Shown here: positions 51,542-60,937 of the stretch, one piece after another
How the letters are laid out: every line of letters begins with the position of its first letter
Numbering within the stretch: the first letter of the stretch is position 1
Assembly (NCBI RefSeq): GCF_012849095.1
Contig: NZ_CP051680.1
Location: 2,232,001-2,296,000, forward strand
Source of the DNA: Cohnella herbarum
Lineage (GTDB): Bacteria; Bacillota; Bacilli; Paenibacillales; Paenibacillaceae
Reading direction: 5' to 3'
Length of the DNA stretch: 64,000 nucleotides
Notes under the pieces: generated by a model
Database searches by the model: none
What the model was told of the DNA's origin: nothing
Seen by the model: only the letters and a program-made list of their open reading frames with translations
Translations under genes and position numbers: made by a program

Positions 51542-54500
51542 TTATTCCGCCGCTACCTCGCGGACTGTCGTTGCAATCGTTTTGCGCTGATTAGCGGACT
51601 TGCGGAAATGAAGAAGCTCATAGATACAAGGAACGATGACAAGCGTCAGCAATGTCGAGACGACCAAGCCGCCAATAACGACGATGGCAAGGCTCTGGGA
51701 GACGATGCTTCCGCTTTCCGAAGAGCCGAATACTAGCGGCAGCATGGCTCCGACCGTCGCGATAGCGGTCATTAGAATCGGACGCATGCGCGTGCCTGCT
51801 GCTTCTAGCAAAGCTTCGCGAATCGACATGTTCCTGTCGATTTCGTTGTGCTTCACTCTGTCGATCAGAACGATGGCATTCGTGACGACGATTCCGATCA
51901 ACATGACGACACCGAAGATCGCGGTAAAGTCGGGCGTTACTCCGGTTACGATCAATCCGAGCACTGCCCCGATCGGAACGAACAGAATCGAAGTCATAAT
52001 GGCAAGAGGCGCTCTAAGCGTTTTGAACGTAATCACCATGATTAGGTATACGATACCTATGGAAACTAGCATCATGCTGAACAGGCTCATCATATCCGCC
52101 GATTGATCGGCGGAAGCGCCGCCTATGTTCAATTTGACTCCTTCTGGCGGCTTCACGTCCGCTAATTGCTTCTTGATCTCGGCACCTACGGCAGACAATT
52201 GAGACGGTTCTACGGAAGCCGATACGCGAACGTAGCTTTTGCCATCCTTGTGGAAGAACGTCGTCGACTGCTCGGTTTTAACCCATTTGGCCACGCTGGA
52301 CACCGGCTTCGGTCCCGAATCCGTCATGACCGTTAGCGAGGATAGATCGGTTTCGGACTTCGGCTTCAAGGTTGGCTCCAGCAGAACCTGCACGGATTGC
52401 CCGTCGACGGTAATCGCGCCAATAGGAACCGGATTCAACATGCCCTGAAGTTGCATTGCGATATCTCCGGCCTTCGCTTCCGTCGGGTTGACTTGAAGCG
52501 TATAGACCGTTTTCTTCTCTTCTTGGTTACTCTCGACTTTAAGAACATCCTTGACCGGTTTGATCTTCGCGATGACTTCTTCTGCCGTTTTGCCGATGGA
52601 ATCCAAATCGTTCCCCGTTATATCGACGAATACTTGCGTCGAGCTTCCGCCGGCCATGAAGTTGCCCGTTCCGGTATTCAATTCGGCTCCCGGATAGTTA
52701 GCGCGTTCGGATTTAACGGCTTCCATGACTTTCTCGGCATCGGCGCCTTCTTTCATTTTGAGCATGTAAGACACAAGAGTCGGAGAAGATACGGAACCGT
52801 ACTTAGCGGCATCGGCGCTGTTGCCGTTCGCCAAAGTAACCCATTCCACTTCCTCCCTATTCATCAGGAAAGCTTCGAGTTTGCTTCCGTTCTCCATGAC
52901 CTCGGCAACCGGCGTATCCGGTTTATATTCCAAGCTTACGGTTAAGTTTTCCGCGCTTGACGAGTCGATCGCACCTTTCGGCATCGAGATATACGTAGCG
53001 ATGGAACCAATTAGCAGTAAGAAAGCCGCGATGATTGGAAGCCATTTGAAGCGCAGGTTCCATTCAAGTAATTTGACGAATCGTTTGGAAGGCTGATGCT
53101 CTTTGATCTGGGAATTGCGAAGCACGCCAGAGCTCATTAGCGGGATAACGGTAAGAGCGACGAGCAACGACGATAGTAGGGAGTAAGTCATCGTTAATGC
53201 GAACGGCAGCAGGAACGATTGCAGTCCTCCTCTTAGCAAGCTCATCGGCAAGAACACGGCAATCGTAGTCAACGTGGACGCCGTAATCGCCCTAGCTACC
53301 TCTTTGGTGGCATCAATAACCAATTCCGGCGAGAACTTTTCTTTCTGCAGCCGGCGGAAAATATTCTCGATAACGACGATGCTGTCGTCGACCAGGCGCC
53401 CTACGGCGACCGCGACTCCGCCAAGCGTAAGAATGTTAAGCGTGATGCCCGACAAATCCAACAGATAGAGCGTCATCGCCAATGAAAGCGGGATGGATAC
53501 GATCGTAACCAATGTTGCCCGTACATTCCGCATGAAGATGAGGATGACGATCGTCGCGAACAGGGCTCCGAGAAGAACTTCTCTCATCATGCTGTTAACG
53601 GAATGGACGACTTGCTCTGACGTGCTTATCATCACTTTCAAATTCACGGATTTATTTTCTTCGTTATATTTCTCTATGATTTCGTCTACGCCCTTGCCAA
53701 CATTGACCGCGTTAGAATTAGCGCCCTTGGAAATCACGAATTCAAGAGCGTCCTTGCCATCGATTCGGAACGTGCTTTCCTTATCGTCGTCGAACGTTAC
53801 GTTCGCCACGTCTCCGAGCGTTACTCCTGCCGCTACGGGAAGCTTCTTCACGGATTCTACGTCCTGCAAGCTTGCGGAAACGTTCAAGTTGACGATCTGG
53901 CCATCCAACGTGCTTTCACCAACAGAAGCAGAAGCGCTTCGTCCCTGAAGGACGCCGTACAATGCTTGCAGAGGAACGCCTTTGGCCGCAAGTTTAGCGG
54001 CATCCGGAACGATGCTTACTTTCGGTTGCGATTTACCGGACATTTGAACTTCGCCAACGCCGTCTATCGCCCGGAAGTCTTCAAGAACCTGCTGTTCCAA
54101 CGTTTCTTTCTGCGCATCGCTTACACCGTCGGCGAAAGTCAGCGTGACGAACGAAATCGGAATCATCGAAGTGTTGAACTGTACGACATACGGAGGGGAC
54201 ACGTTATCGGGAAGATTCACCGAGTTAACCGCCTTCTCGACTTCGAGTTTCGCTTCCTTCATGTTCGTGCTGGAATCGAAGTTCAAGTTCACTTGCGAGA
54301 AGCCGTCCCCTGAAGTCGAGAAGACATTCGTCTTTCCTTTGATCGCGGACAACGATTTCTCGAGTGGCCCCGTAACCGATCTGTCCATCGAAGAAGCATC
54401 GTATCCCGGTCCGATAACGGACACGGTTACTTGAGGATTATCCGCTTCGGGTAAGAACTCCATAGGAAGTTTGGTGTAGCTCAGAATCCCCATTCCTAAA

Positions 54501-54565
54501 ACCATAATCACGATAATAATCATTGCTGCTTTGTTGCGAAATGCACCGTTAATGAAACTTTTCAA
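51542..54565 (-). CDS. RND-family efflux permease (AcrB/SwrC-like)
   Basis: About 1007 residues, with twelve TM helices and two large periplasmic-type loops. It shows the HAE1 pattern: N-terminal NKAAMIIIVIMVLGMGILSYTKLPMEFLPEADNPQVTV, GRLVDDSIVVIENIFRR (proton-relay Asp pair in TM4) and AGTRMRPILMTAIATVGAMLPL. Relatives such as SwrC export surfactants and antimicrobials. No membrane-fusion partner is adjacent, as in SwrC. I choose the TTG at 54565 (KLKSFINGAF...), seven bases after AAGGGGAA, over the open frame to 54619 that lacks a ribosome-binding site. Confidence 0.93.
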   Translation of the reverse strand: MKSFINGAFRNKAAMIIIVIMVLGMGILSYTKLPMEFLPEADNPQVTVSVIGPGYDASSMDRSVTGPLEKSLSAIKGKTNVFSTSGDGFSQVNLNFDSSTNMKEAKLEVEKAVNSVNLPDNVSPPYVVQFNTSMIPISFVTLTFADGVSDAQKETLEQQVLEDFRAIDGVGEVQMSGKSQPKVSIVPDAAKLAAKGVPLQALYGVLQGRSASASVGESTLDGQIVNLNVSASLQDVESVKKLPVAAGVTLGDVANVTFDDDKESTFRIDGKDALEFVISKGANSNAVNVGKGVDEIIEKYNEENKSVNLKVMISTSEQVVHSVNSMMREVLLGALFATIVILIFMRNVRATLVTIVSIPLSLAMTLYLLDLSGITLNILTLGGVAVAVGRLVDDSIVVIENIFRRLQKEKFSPELVIDATKEVARAITASTLTTIAVFLPMSLLRGGLQSFLLPFALTMTYSLLSSLLVALTVIPLMSSGVLRNSQIKEHQPSKRFVKLLEWNLRFKWLPIIAAFLLLIGSIATYISMPKGAIDSSSAENLTVSLEYKPDTPVAEVMENGSKLEAFLMNREEVEWVTLANGNSADAAKYGSVSSPTLVSYMLKMKEGADAEKVMEAVKSERANYPGAELNTGTGNFMAGGSSTQVFVDITGNDLDSIGKTAEEVIAKIKPVKDVLKVESNQEEKKTVYTLQVNPTEAKAGDIAMQLQGMLNPVPIGAITVDGQSVQVLLEPTLKPKSETDLSSLTVMTDSGPKPVSSVAKWVKTEQSTTFFHKDGKSYVRVSASVEPSQLSAVGAEIKKQLADVKPPEGVKLNIGGASADQSADMMSLFSMMLVSIGIVYLIMVITFKTLRAPLAIMTSILFVPIGAVLGLIVTGVTPDFTAIFGVVMLIGIVVTNAIVLIDRVKHNEIDRNMSIREALLEAAGTRMRPILMTAIATVGAMLPLVFGSSESGSIVSQSLAIVVIGGLVVSTLLTLVIVPCIYELLHFRKSANQRKTIATTVREVAAE

Positions 54566-54829
54566 CTTATTGTTCCCCTTCCACTCCAACGTTTTCTTGC
54601 TTTCAGCATAATGGAACAAACAGCATCTCGAGAAACGACTGAAGACCGGACTTCACCCTAGACTAAAGTCTGATCTTGACTACATCTGGTTTGTTTGGTT
54701 CCTCTTTCCACCACACCTAATATAAGGCGTGAGTATGAACCGGATGTGAACTGAACGATAGTCGTTCTATGATTCTCATTGTATCTGTCCGACGCGGATT
54801 CCGAAGGTGCAACGAGTCACCCTTCTCGA

Positions 54830-54850
54830 GTGACGAAAGTCATTTTCCAC
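54830..54850 (-). promoter_or_regulatory. Palindromic operator candidate upstream of the RND pump
   Basis: TGACGAAAGTCATTTTCCAC (from 54831) differs from the motif at 48452 by one base and one insertion. It lies 46 bases upstream of a TACAAT -10 candidate (minus strand, 54783-54778) that has no good -35, as expected for an activated promoter. The rest of the 378-bp gap 54566-54943 holds only this and the MFS terminator. Confidence 0.6.
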
Positions 54851-54859
54851 GTAAGCACC

Positions 54860-54890
54860 AAAAAAACCGAAGGCGATAGCCCCCGGTTTC
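54860..54890 (-). terminator. Rho-independent terminator after the MFS gene
   Basis: On the minus strand AACCGGGGGC and GCCTTCGGTT pair (two wobbles) around TATC, followed by TTTTTT. Confidence 0.85.
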
Positions 54891-54943
54891 GGTAGTAACG
54901 ATGTTTATTTTCTGTTTAGACAGGTTAGGTCATGTTTGGCATG

Positions 54944-56119
54944 TTAGGCTTGAGCCTTCTGCCTCTTATCTTGCACTCGGAATTGAGCAAGTAATCCAAG
55001 AGCGGCAATCGAGAGAAAACCGGAGACGACGAATGGCAGCCAAGAAGTAGCTCCGAGCAGAGCCGCTCCGAGCAACGGACCGACGATTCGGCCCAAGCTA
55101 TCCATAGACGAGCTTAGTCCAGACGCAATGCCTTGACCGACCGTAGTCTTCTGGGTAATCAGCGAGGTGACGCATGGTTTGATGAGCGAGTTGCCAATAC
55201 CGAATATGCATAAGTATACGGTTGCCATTCCCCAGCTATTCGCGGTGAGCAGCAAGAAGAAACCCAAGGCGGAGATTAACAATCCGATCGCAATGTACTG
55301 CCCTTCTTGTCCTTTCTTCACCCGACGTCGCACGATGCCGCCTTGCACGAGAGCCCCCGCAAGACCGCAGAAGAAAAACATCATCCCTACTTGAAGCGGG
55401 GTTACGCCGAACTTTTCCATCCCGAACAATTGCAACGTTGCTTCCAATATCGCCAATGAGAAAGTAACGAAGAAGGCAAGAACGTACAAAAATTTGAGCG
55501 GTCCTTGGAAAGCCGTCCATCGAGAGATTTTCTTGGCCGCTTCTTTGGAAGCGCGGCGCTCCGGCGGAAGCGACTCCGGAAGTTTGAACCAAGCAGCGAT
55601 AAATACGATAAGCGAAAGCGCGGCTGCCGCATAGAAAGGAGTATGGAGAGTAATTTCGCTTAGGAACCCGCCAAAACCGGGTCCGAACGTAAACCCTAGT
55701 CCGATGCTCATCCCAACGACGGCCATTCCTTTCGTTCGCTCATCCTCGGTCGTAATATCCGCGACATAGGCAACAATACAGGATACGACGGCACCAGAGA
55801 ACAGCCCTCCCAGAATACGAGAAGCATACATAATAACGAGATTATCTCCCGATAATCCGAACAACAAGAAGCTGATCGCGAATCCCAAAACACCCGTCAT
55901 AATGACGGGACGACGGCCAATCCGTTCGGATAACCCTCCCCAAACCGGACTAAGCAAGAACGACATCAAGGAATAGATCGCAAGCATCGCGCCCGTATGC
56001 CAATTCGCCGTCTCCTTGCTTGCTTCCGTCACCAATTCGGGGAGTACCGGAATAATGATGCCAAAGCCGATAAAAATCGTAAAGAGCATAAGTCCTACGA
56101 TAGCTAGTTTGCTTTTCAC
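54944..56119 (-). CDS. MFS transporter (multidrug/tetracycline-type)
   Basis: A 391-residue twelve-helix transporter. Motif A is GGLSERIGRRPVIM between TM2 and TM3, and ILGGLFSGAVVSCIVAYVAD (motif C region) follows TM4. It resembles DHA1 drug antiporters such as TetA or Bmr; the substrate is not predictable. AGGAGAGAGAATTTTCC precedes the ATG. Confidence 0.92.
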   Translation of the reverse strand: MKSKLAIVGLMLFTIFIGFGIIIPVLPELVTEASKETANWHTGAMLAIYSLMSFLLSPVWGGLSERIGRRPVIMTGVLGFAISFLLFGLSGDNLVIMYASRILGGLFSGAVVSCIVAYVADITTEDERTKGMAVVGMSIGLGFTFGPGFGGFLSEITLHTPFYAAAALSLIVFIAAWFKLPESLPPERRASKEAAKKISRWTAFQGPLKFLYVLAFFVTFSLAILEATLQLFGMEKFGVTPLQVGMMFFFCGLAGALVQGGIVRRRVKKGQEGQYIAIGLLISALGFFLLLTANSWGMATVYLCIFGIGNSLIKPCVTSLITQKTTVGQGIASGLSSSMDSLGRIVGPLLGAALLGATSWLPFVVSGFLSIAALGLLAQFRVQDKRQKAQA

Positions 56120-56263
56120 GGAAAATTCTCTCTCCTCTGTCTTGAGCGATAAAACGTATAAATCAGATCGACAATCTTACTTGATCGTAGCATATTGAAG
56201 GCCTTGTTCCAAATCTGATCTATTGACGTTTTGGTGACAATCTTCGCTTCGATTAGACAGTTG

Positions 56264-56291
56264 TTGATTTCCCCCGCATTTTTGTTATACT
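56264..56291 (+). promoter_or_regulatory. Promoter of the Orn/Lys/Arg decarboxylase gene
   Basis: TTGATT (56264-56269) and TATACT (56286-56291) are spaced by 16 bases. A transcription start near 56298 would exclude translation from the ATG at 56293. Confidence 0.5.
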
Positions 56292-56358
56292 CATGCTTGT
56301 TTGCACTACGCATTCGAACCCATCAGAACGCATGTTTCAGAAAGGCAGGGAACTTCTA

Positions 56359-57831
56359 TTGGATCATAATCGTACTCCGTTATTCGACGCGCTGCGTTCC
56401 CACGCGAAGCAGAATCCAGTGCAATTTCACATCCCGGGCCATAAGAAAGGCTCAGGTATGGATCCCGAGTATCGCGAATATATCGGACAAAACATTCTAG
56501 ACATCGACTTGATCAATATCGCGCCGCTTGACGACTTGCATCAACCGGTCGGCGTCATTCTCGAAGCGCAACAGCTTGCCGCCGACGCCTTCGGAGCGGA
56601 TGCAACCTATTTCTCCGTGCAGGGCACGAGCACGGTCATCATGACGATGATCTTGTCCGTATGCGGTAACGGCGACAAAATCATCGTGCCGCGTAACGTA
56701 CACAAATCGATTCTGTCCGCGATTATTTTCGCAGGCGCTCGTCCCGTCTTCCTATCTCCTGTCAGAGATACGAATCTAGGGATTGATCACGGCGTAACGA
56801 CTCGTTCCGTTCGAAGAGCCTTGGAACGTCACCCGGATGCCTCGGCGGTTCTGATCATTAACCCTACCTATTACGGAGTGTGCGCGAATCTTAAGGAAAT
56901 CGTCGATCTGGTACACGAATACGATGTTCCGGTGCTCGTCGACGAAGCGCATGGCGCCTTGATTCATTTTTCCGACGAATTGCCTTTGTCCGCCATGCAA
57001 GCCGGAGCGGATATGGCCGCAACGAGTATTCATAAACTCGGCGGTTCGATGACCCAGAGCTCGATTCTAAACGTTCGCAAAGGCTTGGTTAATCCGCAAC
57101 GCGTACAAACGATTCTGAGTTTGCTAATGACCACTTCTACCTCTTACCCATTGCTTGCTTCTCTGGACACGGCTCGACGTCAACTGGCTTTGCATGGTAA
57201 GCAGCTTGCGGAACGGACCGTGAATCTTGCGAAAAAAGCTCGTTCGGCCGTTAATCAAATTCCGGGGCTATACAGCTTCGGCGATGAACTGCTTGGGGAT
57301 GAAGCGACCTACGACTACGATCCTACGAAATTGACGATACACGTACGTCATCTGGGCATCACCGGATACGATGCGGAAAATTGGCTTCGGGAGCACTACA
57401 GGCTTGAAGTTGAGCTTAGCGACATGTATAACATCCTCTGTCTCATCACTCCAGGCGATGACGAGGAATCGATTGCGATCTTGTTGGAATCCTTAAAAGC
57501 GATGTCCGATGCTTATCACGCGGATACGAATGAAATTCCGGAAGTTATCGTTAAAATACCGGAAATCCCGCATCTCGCCCTCACGCCTCGGGATGCTTTC
57601 TATGGGGAAACCGAACTCGTGCCCTTCAAGGAATCGGCCGGTCGAATCATTGCCGAGTTCATATACGTCTACCCGCCGGGTATTCCAATTCTTCTCCCGG
57701 GCGAAGTCATTTCGCAAGAAAACGTCGATTATATTATCGATCATCTCGAAGTTGGGCTTCCGGTCAAAGGTCCGGAAGATCGTTCCGTCACGAACGTAAA
57801 GGTCATTATGGAAGAAACGGCGATTTCCTGA
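56359..57831 (+). CDS. Orn/Lys/Arg decarboxylase family protein (SpeA/Cad-like)
   Basis: A PLP-dependent decarboxylase of about 490 residues, the length of B. subtilis SpeA. N-terminal QFHIPGHKKGSGMDPEY, PLP-binding SIHKLGGSMTQSS (Schiff-base Lys), LVDEAHGALIHF and the C-terminal domain YPPGIPILLPGEVI are visible. It makes agmatine or cadaverine for polyamine synthesis; the choice of substrate is not clear. I choose the TTG at 56359, behind AAAGGCAGGGAAC; the upstream ATGs at 56293 and 56332 have no ribosome-binding site. Confidence 0.92.
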   Translation: MDHNRTPLFDALRSHAKQNPVQFHIPGHKKGSGMDPEYREYIGQNILDIDLINIAPLDDLHQPVGVILEAQQLAADAFGADATYFSVQGTSTVIMTMILSVCGNGDKIIVPRNVHKSILSAIIFAGARPVFLSPVRDTNLGIDHGVTTRSVRRALERHPDASAVLIINPTYYGVCANLKEIVDLVHEYDVPVLVDEAHGALIHFSDELPLSAMQAGADMAATSIHKLGGSMTQSSILNVRKGLVNPQRVQTILSLLMTTSTSYPLLASLDTARRQLALHGKQLAERTVNLAKKARSAVNQIPGLYSFGDELLGDEATYDYDPTKLTIHVRHLGITGYDAENWLREHYRLEVELSDMYNILCLITPGDDEESIAILLESLKAMSDAYHADTNEIPEVIVKIPEIPHLALTPRDAFYGETELVPFKESAGRIIAEFIYVYPPGIPILLPGEVISQENVDYIIDHLEVGLPVKGPEDRSVTNVKVIMEETAIS

Positions 57832-57839
57832 TTTACGAA

Positions 57840-57884
57840 AGGGTCCGATACCCGAGCGTTCGAGTATCGGACCCTTCCTTTTTA
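57840..57884 (+). terminator. Rho-independent terminator after the decarboxylase gene
   Basis: GGGTCCGATAC and GTATCGGACCC form the stem, with CGAGCGTTCG pairing in the loop, followed by TTCCTTTTT. Confidence 0.92.
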
Positions 57885-57954
57885 TGTTGCGCGTAACTGG
57901 TACCCGTTGCCAACAAAAGATGGAAATGCTATCATGAGCGTGGGGGTGGAACCG

Positions 57955-58374
57955 ATGAGTCAAAGCGCTTACATTTCGCTTGTGCAAGGCTCGACCGTAG
58001 CCGAAATCGATCTGGACGCCGTTAAGGGACAGCTTCACCATTACCGGGAGCAAATGGCTTTAACCGGCCAACAGCTAGGCTGGGATTACGCCGATGCCGC
58101 GTTCCCGTATAGCATCGAGACTAAACCTGAAGCCAAAGAGCAATGGTTTTACCTGAAGGGGACTAATCCTCTCTACCGCTATATCGTTGTCGGAACCGGT
58201 ACGCGGGAAGACAATGGTGCATCGGTACCTTATATTCACCTCGTCTTGCCGAACGATTCTACCCATGGGGACAAAGCGAAGGCGAACGAATTATGTAAAT
58301 GGATCGGCAAACAACTGCAAGCCGAAGTGAAAATGTTTAACGGCCGTACGATCTATTTCAATCCTCGCAAATAA
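57955..58374 (+). CDS. DUF1885 family protein
   Basis: A 139-residue soluble protein that I recognise as DUF1885 (PF08968): SQSAYISLVQGSTVAEIDLDAVKGQLHHYRE, EQWFYLKGTNPLYRYIV and LPNDSTHGDKAKANELCKW. The function is unknown. GTGGGGGTGGAACCG precedes the ATG at 57955; the longer frame from 57907 has no ribosome-binding site. Confidence 0.85.
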   Translation: MSQSAYISLVQGSTVAEIDLDAVKGQLHHYREQMALTGQQLGWDYADAAFPYSIETKPEAKEQWFYLKGTNPLYRYIVVGTGTREDNGASVPYIHLVLPNDSTHGDKAKANELCKWIGKQLQAEVKMFNGRTIYFNPRK

Positions 58375-58390
58375 TCAAAAAACCTATAAA

Positions 58391-58436
58391 TAAAGCAGAA
58401 GCCAACATCCTCGGGGACGTTGGCTTCTGCTTTATC
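58391..58436. terminator. Bidirectional terminator between the DUF1885 and DUF1292 genes
   Basis: AAAGCAGAAGCCAAC and GTTGGCTTCTGCTTT form a 15-bp stem between converging genes. Confidence 0.92.
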
Positions 58437-58472
58437 TTGCTGTAAATGACTCACATCGTAAATGACTGCTGC

Positions 58473-58769
58473 TTACCCGTTATCGTTCTCAAGGGCAGCC
58501 AACTCTTCATATACCTTCATGACCGTTTCCCATTCTTGATCGTCTTCGATGTTGACGAGAACTTCGTCTTCGCCCTCTTCTTCGACACGGAAAATAACGC
58601 CATCATCTTCTGGATCGTTACGGTCCAACAGAACGGCATAAGCGCGATCATTGGTTTCAAATGTGTACACGAGCACCATCTCGTGCTCGTTGCCGTCCTC
58701 ATCCGTTACGATGAATACGGCTTCGTCGTGGTCATGTTCGCAATTCTCGTCGTGGACATGATCGCTCAT
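58473..58769 (-). CDS. DUF1292 family acidic protein
   Basis: A 98-residue, very acidic protein with the DUF1292 core (VTDEDGNEHEMVLVYTFETNDRAYAVL and DDQEWETVMKVYEEL). The extra N-terminus HVHDENCEHDHDE is His/Asp/Glu-rich and might bind metal. The family function is unknown; relatives adjoin the ruvX/yrrK genes in other Firmicutes. GGAGGTTCGCC precedes the ATG. Confidence 0.93.
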   Translation of the reverse strand: MSDHVHDENCEHDHDEAVFIVTDEDGNEHEMVLVYTFETNDRAYAVLLDRNDPEDDGVIFRVEEEGEDEVLVNIEDDQEWETVMKVYEELAALENDNG

Positions 58770-58840
58770 GGCGAACCTCCGTTCAATCGGTTGATTTTAC
58801 CTACTAACGTATCGTAACACTTCCGGTTACGGGGGTCAAA

Positions 58841-58876
58841 CGAAAAACGCCTAAACCTACATGAGGTTTAAGCGCC
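58841..58876 (-). terminator. Rho-independent terminator after the secreted protein gene at 58885
   Basis: On the minus strand CGCTTAAACCT pairs with AGGTTTAGGCG around CATGT, followed by TTTTT. Confidence 0.88.
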
Positions 58877-58884
58877 GATTGTCA

Positions 58885-59469
58885 TTAACTTTTGGAAGCG
58901 ATCGTTTTCTCCGATACGACTTGGAAGGAAGTTTCTCCCGCGGGTTTCACCGAGAAGCGAAGCGTATAAATGCCCACCGAATCGAAGTTATAGGAGATAT
59001 CTTTCATCGTAATCCAGAAATCGTTCTTGCCGTCAGGGAAATCGCTATCGCCCGACTTGCGTTGCTCGATAAGCGTCTCTTCCCCGTACGGATTCGCGAT
59101 CGTTAGCTTTAATGCGCTTATTTCCGTTTTTAACGAGTCCACTTGGATAAACGTATTAAACTTGGCCGTCTTGCTCTGCTTAACTTCCGCGAAGATGTCG
59201 CTGCCCGAGCTTGTCAGCATATGCACGTTTGGTTTAAATACCGAAATCTTCTTGTCGCTATCGTCCTTAATCACGATGGCTTGAAGCTTATCCGATACGA
59301 CTTGGGAGGAAATGTACGCCTTGTTGTCGACAATGACGCCATCGCTTCCTTCTTCCCACTTCTTGTTGACCAATACTCGCCATTTCTGTGTAACGGTATC
59401 CGCATAGGCGACGCTACCGCAGAGTAAAGTAAACGTTAATGTTAACAATATAAGTTTACGAGCTTTCAT
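58885..59469 (-). CDS. Secreted protein of unknown function
   Basis: A 194-residue protein with a clear Sec signal (MKARKLILLTLTFTLLCGSVAYA, cleavage probably after AYA). The mature part contains WRVLVNKKWEEGSDGVIVDNKAYISSQ, which recalls the repeat of copper amine oxidase N-terminal/stalk domains often found in Paenibacillus exoproteins, and a beta-rich C-terminus. The function is unknown. GGAGGATGCGAATA supports the ATG at 59469. Confidence 0.75.
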   Translation of the reverse strand: MKARKLILLTLTFTLLCGSVAYADTVTQKWRVLVNKKWEEGSDGVIVDNKAYISSQVVSDKLQAIVIKDDSDKKISVFKPNVHMLTSSGSDIFAEVKQSKTAKFNTFIQVDSLKTEISALKLTIANPYGEETLIEQRKSGDSDFPDGKNDFWITMKDISYNFDSVGIYTLRFSVKPAGETSFQVVSEKTIASKS

Positions 59470-59638
59470 TATTCGCATCCTCCGTCTTCGCCGACTCACT
59501 TCCTCGTCTGTATTTGGTTATACCGACGGTCGGGCGGAAAGTTGCGCTTGAAGGTTAAAAATTTCTTAAGATTTTCTAATCCATGCTTCGACGCGGTATG
59601 TCGCATCGTAGCGAAGCTTGCGCTCGCCTGGGAAATGA

Positions 59639-59839
59639 TCATTTTTTAGAGGGTAAAGTAAGCACGCAAGGAACGCCATAGCCGACCGATCCCGGTTCTT
59701 TCAAATGCTCCAAATAATCAAGCCCTCTTTTGCATGGGGTCTTGCACACCAGGCAAACATCGGAGGTCACGATTTTCATTTGCGCCCTTCGCTGTTCGGC
59801 AGCCGCAACGGATTTCTTCTTCTTGTTCACCTTCGACAT
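59639..59839 (-). CDS. Small conserved-looking protein with CxxC pair
   Basis: A 66-residue basic protein. After a Lys-rich N-terminus comes CLVCKTPCKRG, and a further Cys near residue 58 (YGVPCVLT). Three to four cysteines could bind zinc. GGAAAGATCCCG-like sequence precedes the ATG. I do not know the family. Confidence 0.65.
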   Translation of the reverse strand: MSKVNKKKKSVAAAEQRRAQMKIVTSDVCLVCKTPCKRGLDYLEHLKEPGSVGYGVPCVLTLPSKK

Positions 59840-60026
59840 CGGGATCTTCCTTTCGCTAGCGCATAGGAGAAAACAACTTCCCCTCAGACTATGCGAAATG
59901 CGCCCAGAACGTCACTGCCGCCAAATATGTTTTTTCGACAAAGCTTCTTACTTAACGAGGTAAATTATGGTACATTGATTAAAGTTATCGTTGAACATTA
60001 CCGCATCCATTGTAGGGGGTATCGAT

Positions 60027-60794
60027 ATGAAAGTTCAAATGTTAGGTACGGGCAGCGCCTTTGCCAAAGCATTCCATAATAATAATGCTTTGTTCACCGT
60101 CGATGGCCGCCGCCTATTGGTGGACTGCGGAATAACCGCCCCCAAAGCGCTTCACGAGTTGGGATACAGCTTCAATGACCTGGATGCGGTGCTTATCACC
60201 CATATCCATGGCGATCACATCGGGGGCTTGGAAGAGTTTGCTTTTCAAATGAAATTTATTTACGGCCGTAAGCCGACCCTATATATTGCCGATACGTTAG
60301 CGGAGCCGTTATGGGAAAATTCGCTTAAGGGCGGACTTCAGCAGAATCCGTCCGATACGTTGAGCGATTACTTCGTGCTTCGCCCGATCGCGGAAGGGAT
60401 CGTTCATGAACTCCTCCCCGGTTTGCAAGTGGAGTTGATCGCAACAAATCATATTCCGAACAAAGCCAACTACTCTTTGTTGTTTAACGGTTTCTTTTTC
60501 TATTCCGGGGATATCGTTTTCGATGGCGAATTGTTGGAGTCCTTAGTAAGCAAGCGCGGAGTACAGCTTATCTTCCACGACTGCCAATTACATCCGCCGG
60601 GCGTTGTTCATGCTTGCTTGTCTCAATTGCTGACACTCCCTGCTCATATCCAAGAGCGACTGTATTTGATGCATTATGGAGATGACCAACCGGAATTCAT
60701 CGGGCGCACCGGTCTCATGAGGTTCATTGAGCAGCAGAAGACTTACGAGCTCGCTCGGTTAACATTTGCCGGACAATCCGGTATGATAGAGTAA
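60027..60794 (+). CDS. MBL-fold metallohydrolase (RNase Z/phosphodiesterase-like)
   Basis: A 255-residue metallo-beta-lactamase-fold protein that starts MKVQMLGTGSAF, with VDCG and the metal motif THIHGDHIGG, SGDIVF (Asp ligand) and MHYGDD (His ligand). The N-terminal pattern is that of RNase Z and cyclic nucleotide phosphodiesterases of the fold; substrate unknown. GTAGGGGGTATCGAT supports the ATG at 60027. Confidence 0.9.
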   Translation: MKVQMLGTGSAFAKAFHNNNALFTVDGRRLLVDCGITAPKALHELGYSFNDLDAVLITHIHGDHIGGLEEFAFQMKFIYGRKPTLYIADTLAEPLWENSLKGGLQQNPSDTLSDYFVLRPIAEGIVHELLPGLQVELIATNHIPNKANYSLLFNGFFFYSGDIVFDGELLESLVSKRGVQLIFHDCQLHPPGVVHACLSQLLTLPAHIQERLYLMHYGDDQPEFIGRTGLMRFIEQQKTYELARLTFAGQSGMIE

Positions 60795-60821
60795 TACCAC
60801 CGCACGAAAGGAAGTCATCCC

Positions 60822-60929
60822 TTGCTTGCCACGTTTATATTTGGCGCCATCATCGCCGTATTGTTAATCTGGATCGTCCTGTGGGTAACCAAGAAAGCTT
60901 ATTCGCGCAAATGGGACGAAGAAGAATAA
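60822..60929 (+). CDS. Small single-TM membrane protein (35 residues)
   Basis: A TTG start, seven bases after AAAGGAAG, opens a 35-codon frame: a TM helix (FIFGAIIAVLLIWIVLWV) then the charged tail KKAYSRKWDEEE. It sits 27 bases after the MBL hydrolase gene and is followed by an intrinsic terminator, which supports it as a real last gene of that operon. Confidence 0.6.
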   Translation: MLATFIFGAIIAVLLIWIVLWVTKKAYSRKWDEEE

Positions 60930-60937
60930 ACGAATTT

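Noticed and set aside
56293..56358. Longer N-terminus for the Orn/Lys/Arg decarboxylase
   Set aside because: The ATGs at 56293 and 56332 have no ribosome-binding site, the first lies at or before the likely transcription start, and the shorter form has the family length.
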